A stretch of 8,184 nucleotides of DNA, taken from positions 1 to 8,184 of the forward strand of contig WRNL01000048.1 of NCBI GenBank assembly GCA_009776625.1, read 5' to 3'. Below, piece after piece: positions 1-6,234 of the stretch. The position numbers and the translations under genes were made by a program. This stretch comes from Methanomassiliicoccaceae archaeon (GTDB taxonomy: Archaea; Thermoplasmatota; Thermoplasmata; Methanomassiliicoccales; Methanomethylophilaceae). Below the pieces are notes generated by a model that was not told the origin of the DNA, did not search any database, and saw only the letters and a list, made by a program, of their open reading frames with translations. How positions within the stretch are numbered: the stretch's first letter is position 1; every line of letters starts with the position of its first letter.

Positions 1-636
1 TGCTCCAGGGAGATGTTCGAGGAGGCCTCCAACCCGGACCAGGTCGCGATCTCCCTCGCCGGCGAGCCGATAACATACCCTTACCTCTCGGACTTCATCA
101 AGGAGTGCCACGGGAGGGGCATGACCACGTTCCTCGTGACCAACGGCACGTACCCCGACCAGCTGGCGTCCCTGGACGAGCTGCCCAGCCAGCTATACGT
201 CACGGTCGCCGCCCCCGACGAGGCGCTCTACAGGGAGGTGTGCAGGCCGAAGATGGCCGACGGCTGGGCCAGGCTGATGCGCACTCTGGATCTCCTGCCC
301 TCCCTGGACACCAGGACCGTGATAAGGCACACCCTCGTCAAGGGACTGAACCTGGGCTGGGAGGAGGGGTACGGGGCGCTCGACAAGAGGGCGGACCCCG
401 ACCTCATCGAGCCCAAGGGCTACGTGTTCGTCGGCGCCTCCAGGCAGAGGCTGTCGCTCACGTCGATGCCGTCCGCGGAGGAGGTGAGGGCGTTCTCGTC
501 CCGCCTCGGGGAGATCGTGGGCATGTCCGTCATCAGGGAGCGGGAGGACAGCAGGGTCGTCCTGCTCGGCCGGGAGGGCATGGTGACCGACGTCAGGTCA
601 CAGCCAAGGCTAAGGTCCCGGACTCCCACACTATGA
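1..636 (+). CDS. taw1: tRNA 4-demethylwyosine synthase (Taw1/TYW1 family), C-terminal part
   Basis: The reading frame is open from the first base, so the N-terminus lies outside the window. That missing part should carry the CxxxCxxC radical SAM cluster. The visible part has the family's AISLAGEP segment, the FLVTNGTYP strand, a central arginine-rich KMADGWARLMRTLD-like helix, and the late IEPKGYVFVGASRQR segment followed by the SMPSAEEVRAF helix, as in archaeal Taw1. Members use SAM and pyruvate to turn N1-methylguanosine-37 of tRNA-Phe into 4-demethylwyosine, the tricyclic base that stabilises codon-anticodon pairing. The enzyme is cytosolic and found in archaea and eukaryotes, not bacteria, so it is also a lineage marker. 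About 211 residues are visible; complete archaeal proteins are usually somewhat over 300. The last 44 bp overlap the 3' end of the convergent DUF1294 gene. Family assignment is from recognised sequence motifs, without a database search. Confidence 0.88.
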   Translation, partial: CSREMFEEASNPDQVAISLAGEPITYPYLSDFIKECHGRGMTTFLVTNGTYPDQLASLDELPSQLYVTVAAPDEALYREVCRPKMADGWARLMRTLDLLPSLDTRTVIRHTLVKGLNLGWEEGYGALDKRADPDLIEPKGYVFVGASRQRLSLTSMPSAEEVRAFSSRLGEIVGMSVIREREDSRVVLLGREGMVTDVRSQPRLRSRTPTL

Positions 637-889
637 ACACGGCCGCCGCCACGTGCAGGGCCAGGAACAGGTGGACCGCCTTGAACTTCATCTTCCTGGT
701 CTTGTGCCGGAAGAGGCTCATCCCCGCCGCCGCGCCGAAGGGGCCCAGCGCCCCGGACGCCAGCAGGGTGGACTCCCTTATCCTGCGCCCGCCCTTCACG
801 GCCTTGCCCTTGTCGATCCCGAACAGGCAGAACGCCGCCGCGTTCAAGGCCGCGTACGCGGCCAGGAACAGGAGGAGCACCGCGATCAT
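593..889 (-). CDS. DUF1294 family small membrane protein
   Basis: A 98-residue protein with hydrophobic segments at about residues 2-23, 41-58 and 71-88. The DUF1294 signature is present in order: FGIDK (23-27), RIRES (36-40), a GALGPFGAAAGM stretch (46-57) and RHKTRKMKF (61-69). The family is small and membrane-embedded, and its function is unknown. The start is the ATG at 889, which overlaps the TGA of the upstream flavodoxin gene as ATGA (886-889), so translational coupling is likely and the two proteins are probably made together. Its stop lies inside the end of taw1 on the other strand. A longer open frame continues upstream to 1348, but that extension is arginine-rich shadow sequence of the flavodoxin gene and was not used. 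Confidence 0.85.
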   Translation of the reverse strand: MIAVLLLFLAAYAALNAAAFCLFGIDKGKAVKGGRRIRESTLLASGALGPFGAAAGMSLFRHKTRKMKFKAVHLFLALHVAAAVFIVWESGTLALAVT

Positions 890-1293
890 CTCCTCGACAT
901 CTCTTTTATGAACGCGTCGACGGACGCGCCGAACCCTTCCTCGCCCTTGTCCTTCTTGCCGTTGAAGAATATCGCATCGGCGACGCCGAGGCTGGCGGAC
1001 ACCTTCCTCATCTGCTCCTCGCCCTTCTCCTCGCCGAACATGCAGGATATGAAGAGCGACTTCTTCTTGCCCGCGAGCTGGTCCTTGTTGTTCTCCATGA
1101 AGTCGACGAGGGGGCGGTAGGGCTTCCCCGCGTGTATGCCCGTGCCGAATATCACGTGGCCGTACGCCGAGAGGTCGATCACCGTCTGTTTTTTGAGGTC
1201 GAAGAGATCCGCTCCCAGCCCCTTCGCGATGTACGCCGCTATCTTCCGCGTCTTCCCCAGAGAGGAAGCATATACAACTGCTTTGCTTGTCAT
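886..1293 (-). CDS. Flavodoxin-domain protein, HemG-like
   Basis: A 135-residue single-domain flavodoxin. The N-terminal strand AVVYAS runs into an FMN phosphate-binding loop SSLGKTRKIA (10-19). The second flavin loop reads VIFGTGIHAGKPYRPL (47-62), the pattern seen in the short flavodoxins related to protoporphyrinogen oxidase HemG. A third strand, KSLFISCMFGEEKGE, follows at 78-92. These proteins bind FMN and carry electrons in the cytosol. In archaea their partners are usually unknown, and a role in haem synthesis should not be assumed. An in-frame stop lies just upstream of the ATG at 1293, which fixes the start. A TATA-like box about 65 bp upstream suggests a short leader of roughly 40 nt. 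It is the first gene of a two-gene unit with the DUF1294 membrane protein. Confidence 0.82.
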   Translation of the reverse strand: MTSKAVVYASSLGKTRKIAAYIAKGLGADLFDLKKQTVIDLSAYGHVIFGTGIHAGKPYRPLVDFMENNKDQLAGKKKSLFISCMFGEEKGEEQMRKVSASLGVADAIFFNGKKDKGEEGFGASVDAFIKEMSRR

Positions 1294-1351
1294 TTCCCAT
1301 CATCCCATCCGGCGCCGCGAGGCGCCCGTGCGGAGGGAGGGAACGCATTAG

Positions 1352-1365
1352 CTGGTATATTTAAC
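1352..1365 (-). promoter_or_regulatory. TATA-like promoter of the flavodoxin-DUF1294 unit
   Basis: Read on the minus strand this is AGTTAAATATACCA, an A/T-rich island in otherwise G/C-rich DNA. It fits an archaeal TATA box, and a start site about 26 nt downstream would lie near 1333. That leaves roughly 40 nt of leader before the ATG at 1293. The element is nearly symmetric and could also drive rightward transcription into the gap. Confidence 0.5.
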
Positions 1366-1467
1366 TGTCCTCTGCGCCCGGTGCGGAGACGCCTTATCCG
1401 GGGGAAAGGTTCATTTCCAAGACGGGGCATGGGCGCCGGGAAGGCGACTGGGCAGACGGCCCTGTCC

Positions 1468-1481
1468 CCCCTCCGGAGGGG
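1468..1481. repeat. Perfect 14-bp GC-rich palindrome
   Basis: The sequence CCCCTCCGGAGGGG is its own reverse complement. It has no loop and is not followed by a T run, so it does not look like a terminator. It could be a protein-binding site, or chance in G/C-rich DNA. Confidence 0.35.
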
Positions 1482-1526
1482 AAGGGGTCGGAGAGGTACG
1501 GGCTGTCGTGGTCCAGCCCGGACGGG

Positions 1527-1685
1527 ATGCACAGGCCGTCGGCAGAGCCGCAGGTTGTGAGGTTCTACGATAGCAGTCTTCAAGCCTCATGCAGATGGGA
1601 TATGGCCTGCTACCGCGTCGGCGACCGCCTCAGGGGGCTGTTAGAGAAACACGGGTACGTGCAGGCGAGCAGAAAACAGCGATGA
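1527..1685 (+). CDS. Doubtful short ORF, possible gene remnant
   Basis: From the ATG at 1527 this frame encodes 52 residues ending in GLLEKHGYVQASRKQR. The same frame is open upstream to about 1365 without another ATG. The stretch with RFYDSSLQASCRWDMACYR and GDRLRGLLEKHG has a mixed, protein-like composition, unlike the arginine/proline-rich shadow translations nearby. I do not recognise a family. No ribosome binding site or well-placed TATA box supports the ATG. It may be a real small protein with an alternative start, the 3' remnant of a decayed gene, or noise. Confidence 0.22.
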   Translation: MHRPSAEPQVVRFYDSSLQASCRWDMACYRVGDRLRGLLEKHGYVQASRKQR

Positions 1686-1708
1686 GGCCCCTGCCCCGAC
1701 CAAATCCA

Positions 1709-1717
1709 GTATATATC
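1709..1717 (+). promoter_or_regulatory. TATA-like promoter of the HprK-like operon
   Basis: The string GTATATATC is centred about 25 nt upstream of the ATG at 1738. At the usual archaeal spacing, transcription would begin at or next to the start codon. This implies a leaderless mRNA, in line with the absence of a Shine-Dalgarno sequence before the ATG. Confidence 0.65.
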
Positions 1718-1737
1718 AATACGCCCATTTTCACCCC

Positions 1738-2691
1738 ATGGGCTACGATGTGGAGATTATAGACGTGGAGAGGTCAGCTGAGCTGCGGTCGAGGTACAAA
1801 GGGCTTAAATCGTACTCCTCCAAGGTGAACATCGCCGGCCTCTGCGTGGAGTTCCTCACCGAGGACAGGGAGCACCTGAAGATGTGGGAGGACAACTTCT
1901 ACTCCATGTCCGAGGACATAAGGGCCCACGCCAAGATATACTCGATAAACGACCCGTCGTGCGACATGAGGGTCCTGTTCGAGCCGGCGACCAACACGGC
2001 GTTCCTCTTCAACTTCGACTATTACGGATGGATAAAGAGCATAGCGCTCGGGGTGTCCGGGAACATACTGGAGGAGGCGCACGACGCGTACTCCGTCCAC
2101 GGCGCTGTGCTGGACATGGACGGGGTGGGGGTGACCCTGATCGCCCCGTCGAAGACCGGGAAGACGACCCAGTCCTGGGGCCTGCTCAGGATGCGCGACG
2201 CGCACCTGATCTCCGACGACTGGTACTTCGTCAGGCTGGGCGACAGGCGGCCGATCGCCTACGGCTCGGAGAAGAACTGCTACATCGATGCCGACATCGG
2301 CGACGTCTGGGAGGAGTACAAGCCCCTCGTGAGCCACGTCTGCTTCGACAACATGGGCAGGGGCATCGCGAACGTGAGGTGGGTGGCCGGCGAGTCCTCG
2401 GTGATACCGATGACCAAGATAAGGTACGTGTTCCTGATGAAGAGGGACCACGGCGACCCTGTCGCCATGAGGCGGCTCTCCCCGGAGGAGGGCGCGGCGT
2501 ACCTGGTGGAGAACGACCTGTGCAACCCGCACCAGGTGGTCTGGAACGACCACAAGACCGCGATCCGGTGCAGGTTCTTCTCCGAGTTCCTCTCGAAGTG
2601 CGAGGTGTACCTGGTCAACACCATCAGGACGGCGCAGGAGACCCAGGAGCTCATAAGGGACGTCATAGGGGGAAGGGATGTGATCGGATGA
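1738..2691 (+). CDS. HPr kinase/phosphorylase C-terminal-like P-loop protein
   Basis: A 317-residue cytosolic protein. The central part follows the HprK catalytic-domain plan: SVHGAVLDMDGVGVTLIAP (119-137), a P-loop APSKTGKT (136-143), then HLISDDWYFVRL (156-167) with the Asp pair 160-161 in the place of the HprK acidic motif. The first P-loop residue is Ala rather than the usual Gly. HprK itself phosphorylates HPr of the bacterial sugar phosphotransferase system. Archaea generally lack that system, and relatives of this kind are often annotated as serine kinase of HPr or as aldolase, without known substrates. The N-terminal ~115 residues and C-terminal ~130 residues match nothing I recognise. 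The start fits the leaderless promoter. The stop overlaps the next gene's ATG as ATGA, so the two are co-translated and probably act together. Fold assignment is fairly secure; kinase activity is inference. Confidence 0.75.
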   Translation: MGYDVEIIDVERSAELRSRYKGLKSYSSKVNIAGLCVEFLTEDREHLKMWEDNFYSMSEDIRAHAKIYSINDPSCDMRVLFEPATNTAFLFNFDYYGWIKSIALGVSGNILEEAHDAYSVHGAVLDMDGVGVTLIAPSKTGKTTQSWGLLRMRDAHLISDDWYFVRLGDRRPIAYGSEKNCYIDADIGDVWEEYKPLVSHVCFDNMGRGIANVRWVAGESSVIPMTKIRYVFLMKRDHGDPVAMRRLSPEEGAAYLVENDLCNPHQVVWNDHKTAIRCRFFSEFLSKCEVYLVNTIRTAQETQELIRDVIGGRDVIG

Positions 2692-3596
2692 AGCTCCCCA
2701 AGATAAAGGCCCCTGACATACGTGGCAAGATCAAGGCCCCGGAGATACTCAGCCAGAAGGACAGGAAGCCGTCCGAGCGCGTCGAGAGGGCGCACACGTC
2801 GAGGCTCCTGATACTATCCATCATTGCGATAATCGCCTTCATAGGCATGGCGTCCGTCGTGCTGTTCCTCTTCCGCCGGGACGTCGACATGCTGGAGGTC
2901 CTGAAGAGCAGCATGGGCAGCGTGCTGGCTCTTCTGTTCGCCGTCATAATCCTGGACACCATCAACGCCAGCAGCAACAAGAAGATGAAGAGACGCGAGG
3001 AGAGGAAGGCCATCGTCCGCCACAACAAGATAATACAGCCCGTCATCGACATGTACCTCGTCAGGAAGAACATGGTCATCACCCTGAACGACAGAACGGT
3101 CAGCAAGTTCAAGGTCAACGCCGCCTTCACGGTCAAAGACATGAAGGACATGTTCGGCCCCTCCGAGCTGATATCCGATGTCAGCAAGCCGAAGATCGAG
3201 GTGTACGCCTACTACCAGGAGAAGCTGCACGAGAAGTTCACCCATCTGGTGGAGGACGTGGACTTCAACTTCTACTCGGAGCTGTGCGACGCGGCCATGG
3301 AGTACATAAACGCGACCTCCTACGGCGCGTCCGCCCTGGACGCGGTGGTGGGGTACAGCGGCGCGATGGCCGGCACGAAGCCGATGAAGTCCGTGGTGAT
3401 GAACCAGATCAGGGACGAGCCCGAGAACGGGAAGTTCATAGACGCGCCGCCCGCGATGAAGAACGTCTACCTGCTGCACCAGATGATCAACGACCAGGAG
3501 GTGGCGCTTGGCAAGTACCTCAGACTCGTCCAGATGATCACGGAGGAGGACGCGAAGGAGGGGGGAGGCGCCCCCGCCGACGTGGATTACGAGTGA
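2688..3596 (+). CDS. Two-TM membrane protein of unknown function, partner of the HprK-like protein
   Basis: A 302-residue protein that I cannot place in a named family. The N-terminus is basic and contains two near copies of KIKAP(D/E)I at residues 5-11 and 14-20. Membrane segments follow at about 40-62 and 77-94, separated by a short loop. A strongly basic patch, KKMKRREERK (98-107), comes next. By the positive-inside rule both ends face the cytoplasm, leaving a soluble cytosolic domain of about 195 residues with mixed alpha/beta character and an acidic tail. No catalytic motif is evident. The ATG at 2688 overlaps the upstream stop, and GTGATC at 2680-2685 resembles the anti-16S sequence but sits very close to the start. 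Its 3' end overlaps the convergent sfsA gene by 10 bp. It may recruit the HprK-like protein to the membrane or be its substrate; both are speculation. Confidence 0.75.
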   Translation: MKLPKIKAPDIRGKIKAPEILSQKDRKPSERVERAHTSRLLILSIIAIIAFIGMASVVLFLFRRDVDMLEVLKSSMGSVLALLFAVIILDTINASSNKKMKRREERKAIVRHNKIIQPVIDMYLVRKNMVITLNDRTVSKFKVNAAFTVKDMKDMFGPSELISDVSKPKIEVYAYYQEKLHEKFTHLVEDVDFNFYSELCDAAMEYINATSYGASALDAVVGYSGAMAGTKPMKSVVMNQIRDEPENGKFIDAPPAMKNVYLLHQMINDQEVALGKYLRLVQMITEEDAKEGGGAPADVDYE

Positions 3597-4279
3597 CGCC
3601 CCAGCCTGACCTCTATGGGTTCGCCGAGGGATATCGCGTCCTCGGTCACCACGGAGTCGTACGCCAGCACCCTCACGCCGGCGGCATGCGCCCTCTCGAC
3701 CTCCAGGGCGAACTCCTCGTGCATCGCATAGTGCGGGGAGAACACTTTCGGGCCGGACATCTGCACCAGGAACATGACGTAGGCCTCGTACCCCTCGCCC
3801 AGGGCCGCCCGGAGCCCCCTGACGTGCTTTAGGCCGCGCTCTGTGGGGGCGTCCGGGAACAGGGCGACGCCGCCCTCCTCGAGGGTGACCCCCTTCACCT
3901 CCATGAGCATCCTCCTGTCGCGGGACCTCGCGAAGATGTCGAAGCGGGAGTCCCCATGGGTGTGCTCCCGGCGGACCTCGCCGGCGTCCTCGAACCCGGG
4001 TATGCGGCGTATCGACTCCTCCACCACGCTGTTCGGCGCCTGGGAGTCGATGTTGACGAGCATGCCGCCCTTGTACACGCCGATGAGGTCGTACCCGGTC
4101 GCCCTGCCCGGCTTGTCAGGGACGCTGAGCACGGCCTCGGCGCCGGGGACGAGTAGCTCCTTGCACCTGCCGGTGTTCTTCACATGGCACCTCTCCCTCC
4201 TGCCGTCGACGTCCACGTACGCGACGAACCTGTTGGGCCTCTCCACGAACGTCCCCCGAATGACGTTGGGGTACCTCAT
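3587..4279 (-). CDS. sfsA: SfsA family protein (sugar fermentation stimulation protein homologue)
   Basis: At 230 residues it matches the usual SfsA length. All the hallmark blocks are present: HVKNTGRCKELLVPG (32-46), NIDSQAPN (76-83), HGDSRFDIF (108-116), MEVKGVTLEE (126-135) and FPDAPTERGLKH (141-152). Family structures show an N-terminal OB-like domain joined to a PD-(D/E)XK nuclease-like domain; Asp114, Glu127 and Lys129 are the expected core residues here. SfsA was named from an E. coli overexpression effect on maltose use. DNA binding or nuclease activity is suggested for the family, but its role in archaea is not settled. The ATG at 4279 follows the nitroreductase stop by four bases, with a GTGAGG ribosome binding site overlapping that stop, so the two genes form an operon. 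Confidence 0.92.
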   Translation of the reverse strand: MRYPNVIRGTFVERPNRFVAYVDVDGRRERCHVKNTGRCKELLVPGAEAVLSVPDKPGRATGYDLIGVYKGGMLVNIDSQAPNSVVEESIRRIPGFEDAGEVRREHTHGDSRFDIFARSRDRRMLMEVKGVTLEEGGVALFPDAPTERGLKHVRGLRAALGEGYEAYVMFLVQMSGPKVFSPHYAMHEEFALEVERAHAAGVRVLAYDSVVTEDAISLGEPIEVRLGRHS

Positions 4280-4283
4280 CGCC

Positions 4284-4853
4284 TCACTTCACCCACTTCA
4301 GGACCTTGACGTCTGGGCGGGGACGCCTCTCGACGTCCCCGTCGGGTCTCCCGAGGATCATGCACGCTATGTACCTGTGGCCTTCAGGGACATCCATCTC
4401 AGCCAGGAACTCCGGGTCCTGCCCCAGCCCTGCCGCGAAGCCGATGAAGCACGTCCCGTAGCCCAGCGAGTGCGCCGCGAGCATCATGTTGCCGACGGCC
4501 AGCGCCCCGTCCTCGACGGGCGTCACCGCGTCCGGGGCGGTGAACACGAAGACGATCCCCGGCGCACCGTAGAATATGTCCGCGTCCGGGTCGCCGGCCA
4601 TCCTCTCCGCCATGGGGTTAGGCTGCCCCGCCGCCCTCGCCATCTCCGCGAAGAGCGTTATCGCCTTCCTGTTGTATTTCTTGATCATCTCTTTGTCCTC
4701 AATGACGGCGAACCTGACGGCCTGGCGGTTCATCCCGTTCGCCGCGTGTAACCCCGCCTTGAGAATCTCGTTTATGACATCGACCGGGACTTTTTCGTCC
4801 TTGAACTTCCTGACCGACCATCTGTCGTATATGCTCCTGAGCGTTTCGTTCAT
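4284..4853 (-). CDS. Nitroreductase family FMN-dependent oxidoreductase
   Basis: A 189-residue protein of usual family length. It has the N-terminal FMN-binding RWSVRKFKDEKVP motif (11-23), the ILKAGLHAANGMNRQAVRF segment (30-48) that packs on flavin, the central helix DGALAVGNMMLAAHSLGYGTCFIG (115-138), and a C-terminal ACMILGRPDG turn (163-172). Such enzymes are cytosolic FMN dimers using NAD(P)H; physiological substrates range from quinones to nitro compounds and cannot be read from sequence. A TATA-like box about 27 nt upstream of the ATG at 4853 makes this the leaderless first gene of an operon with sfsA. No link between the two products is known to me, so the pairing may reflect genome compaction. 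Confidence 0.9.
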   Translation of the reverse strand: MNETLRSIYDRWSVRKFKDEKVPVDVINEILKAGLHAANGMNRQAVRFAVIEDKEMIKKYNRKAITLFAEMARAAGQPNPMAERMAGDPDADIFYGAPGIVFVFTAPDAVTPVEDGALAVGNMMLAAHSLGYGTCFIGFAAGLGQDPEFLAEMDVPEGHRYIACMILGRPDGDVERRPRPDVKVLKWVK

Positions 4854-4874
4854 GGTTCAGGTATCATGGCATTG

Positions 4875-4885
4875 GGATATAATCC
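4875..4885 (-). promoter_or_regulatory. TATA-like promoter of the nitroreductase-sfsA operon
   Basis: On the minus strand this reads GGATTATATCC, centred about 27 nt before the ATG at 4853. A leaderless transcript is expected. It lies in the short gap after the ATPase stop at 4927, so the operon has its own promoter rather than depending on read-through. Confidence 0.65.
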
Positions 4886-4926
4886 TTGATGGGGATCACC
4901 GGAGCGGATCGAACACCGCATACGTT

Positions 4927-6198
4927 TCAGTCCTTCAGGCATCCGAGCGGGATGACGAACACCCCATCGGCCCTCTTGTAAGCATAATCGGTCCCGGTCA
5001 GGATGGCCAGGAACGACGGCGGGTGTTCACGTTCTGTGTCAACCTTGCCGCGTAGCTTTTTCAGGCTCTCCGCCGCTTTCTCTATCGATCCCGCCCCGAG
5101 CTTGACCTCGAACGCGCCCCACCTTCCATTGTGGAGGTGCACGATCGCGTCCGCCTCCAGCCCGTCGCCGTCCCGGTAGTGGTGTACCCGGCCGCCGAGC
5201 GCCTGCGCATAGGCCCTTATGTCCCTGACGGCCATGGACTCGAACAGGAGCCCGAACGTGCGCGGGTCGTACTCCAGGTCTTCCGGGGATGCGTCCAGAA
5301 AATGAGCGGCGATGGCAGGATCGGCGAAGTGCCTTGTCGCGGTCGTCCGTATGGCAGTCCCCGAACGCAGGTTCGGGCACCACGCGGGGAGGTCGTCCAC
5401 GACATAGATCTTCTCCAAAGCGCCAATGTAGTCTGAAACAGTGTTCCTGTGCACAGAAATGCCTGATTGCTTAGATATATCCGTTTCAACAGCAGAGTTG
5501 TTGACAGGGGATGAGAGCCCCCTCGATAATGACCTGAGTATCAATTCGGATTTGACGCTGTCGCGCTGTTTCCCGTCGACAGTGCTGATGTCCGACTCAG
5601 TTATGGCGGCGCAGTATCCCGACATCTGCCGGCTTGCCTGATCCACCGTTTTGCCGAGGGATGCGGGCCACCCTCCGCGCACGACCGCTTTTGCAAGATC
5701 GCTGTAATCGAGTCTAGAGTATCCCGACACTTCCGTTGTTCCCTTGAAAAGGTTCCCGAGGCTCACTTCGCCAGTGGAAAGCCCCTGTTCGTACAGGCTC
5801 ATCGTCCCCATCTTCAAACGGTAGATGCGCCCGGCACCGGAATGCCTGATCTGACTGTTGTCAACGGTCGTTGAGCCTGTGAGTATGAACAGGCCTGTTT
5901 CATTTCGTTCATCCACTTCATGCCTTACCGCATCCCACAGCCTCGGTATCACCTGCCACTCATCGATGAGCCGCGGATTATCGCCTTTCAGCAAAAGATA
6001 TATCTGCGTTTCTGCAAGTAGTAGATTGTTCTTCAGCTGCTGCTCATCTTTCAGGTCAAGTATGCTTTTCGCATACTGTTTGGCTGTGGTGGTCTTCCCG
6101 CACCATTTGGGCCCAACGATTAACACCGCTCCAGAGACGTTTAAACACTCTGGGAGTTCTTTGTCAATATGTCTATGAACATACTCGGAAAGAGGCAT
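4927..6198 (-). CDS. AAA-family ATPase with DUF4143-type C-terminal domain
   Basis: A 423-residue protein of the AAA_14/DUF4143 type. The Walker A motif is GPKWCGKTT (29-37), Walker B is RLIDEWQ (76-82), and FILTGST (104-110) is the sensor strand. The linker AVVRGGWPASL (171-181) and the following winged-helix-like part (about 235-270) are typical of the family. The C-terminal EADAIVHLHNGRWGAFEVKLGA (348-369) resembles a PD-(D/E)XK core, with Asp350, Glu364 and Lys366. The family is common and variable in archaea and anaerobic bacteria, often in accessory regions. Toxin-antitoxin or DNA-related roles have been proposed but are not established. The ATG at 6198 was preferred over the upstream TTG at 6204 because the TATA box sits about 29 nt before it. 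The gene is less GC-rich than its neighbours, with more mixed codon choice, suggesting acquisition. No partner gene overlaps it. Confidence 0.88.
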   Translation of the reverse strand: MPLSEYVHRHIDKELPECLNVSGAVLIVGPKWCGKTTTAKQYAKSILDLKDEQQLKNNLLLAETQIYLLLKGDNPRLIDEWQVIPRLWDAVRHEVDERNETGLFILTGSTTVDNSQIRHSGAGRIYRLKMGTMSLYEQGLSTGEVSLGNLFKGTTEVSGYSRLDYSDLAKAVVRGGWPASLGKTVDQASRQMSGYCAAITESDISTVDGKQRDSVKSELILRSLSRGLSSPVNNSAVETDISKQSGISVHRNTVSDYIGALEKIYVVDDLPAWCPNLRSGTAIRTTATRHFADPAIAAHFLDASPEDLEYDPRTFGLLFESMAVRDIRAYAQALGGRVHHYRDGDGLEADAIVHLHNGRWGAFEVKLGAGSIEKAAESLKKLRGKVDTEREHPPSFLAILTGTDYAYKRADGVFVIPLGCLKD

Positions 6199-6221
6199 CA
6201 GCAAACAGAACGTTTAGCAAG

Positions 6222-6232
6222 TATATTAAATA
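6222..6232 (-). promoter_or_regulatory. TATA-like promoter of the AAA ATPase gene
   Basis: On the minus strand the box reads TATTTAATATA and is centred about 29 nt before the ATG at 6198, implying a leaderless or nearly leaderless mRNA. The BRE position just upstream of the box falls against the first copy of the 24-bp repeat array, so a protein bound to the repeats could block or aid TFB/TBP loading. Confidence 0.65.
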
Positions 6233-6234
6233 CG

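Larger units (their letters stand above)
1294..1737. other. Intergenic region between divergent transcription units
   Basis: This gap of more than 400 bp separates the flavodoxin gene (leftward) from the HprK-like gene (rightward). It contains a leftward TATA-like box near 1352-1365, a rightward TATA-like box near 1709-1717, a perfect 14-bp palindrome at 1468-1481, and a weak rightward reading frame ending at 1685. No RNA gene, transposase or repeat array is recognisable. The middle portion is G/C-rich, like coding DNA in this genome, so a decayed gene is possible. Confidence 0.5.

Noticed and set aside
593..1348. A 251-residue extended form of the DUF1294 protein
   Set aside because: Upstream of 889 the frame is low-complexity shadow sequence of the flavodoxin gene, whereas the ATG at 889 gives a normal-length family member.
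1468..1481. Intrinsic terminator
   Set aside because: The palindrome has no loop and no following T run, and no gene ends just before it on either strand.
1774..2553. Long minus-strand frame opposite the HprK-like gene
   Set aside because: It is rich in His, Val, Arg and Pro and has no motif, as expected for the antisense of a G/C-rich gene.
1884..3596. A single 570-residue fusion reading through both genes of the + strand operon
   Set aside because: The first part is arginine/proline-rich out-of-frame translation of the HprK-like gene. Only the part from 2688 is protein-like, and it is annotated separately.
3843..4751. Long + strand frame opposite sfsA and the nitroreductase
   Set aside because: It spans two strongly recognised genes on the other strand and has the composition of a shadow frame.
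4895..4920. A partial duplicate of the tRNA-Ser end as an attachment site
   Set aside because: There is loose resemblance to the T-arm region, but no continuous match long enough to call an att site.
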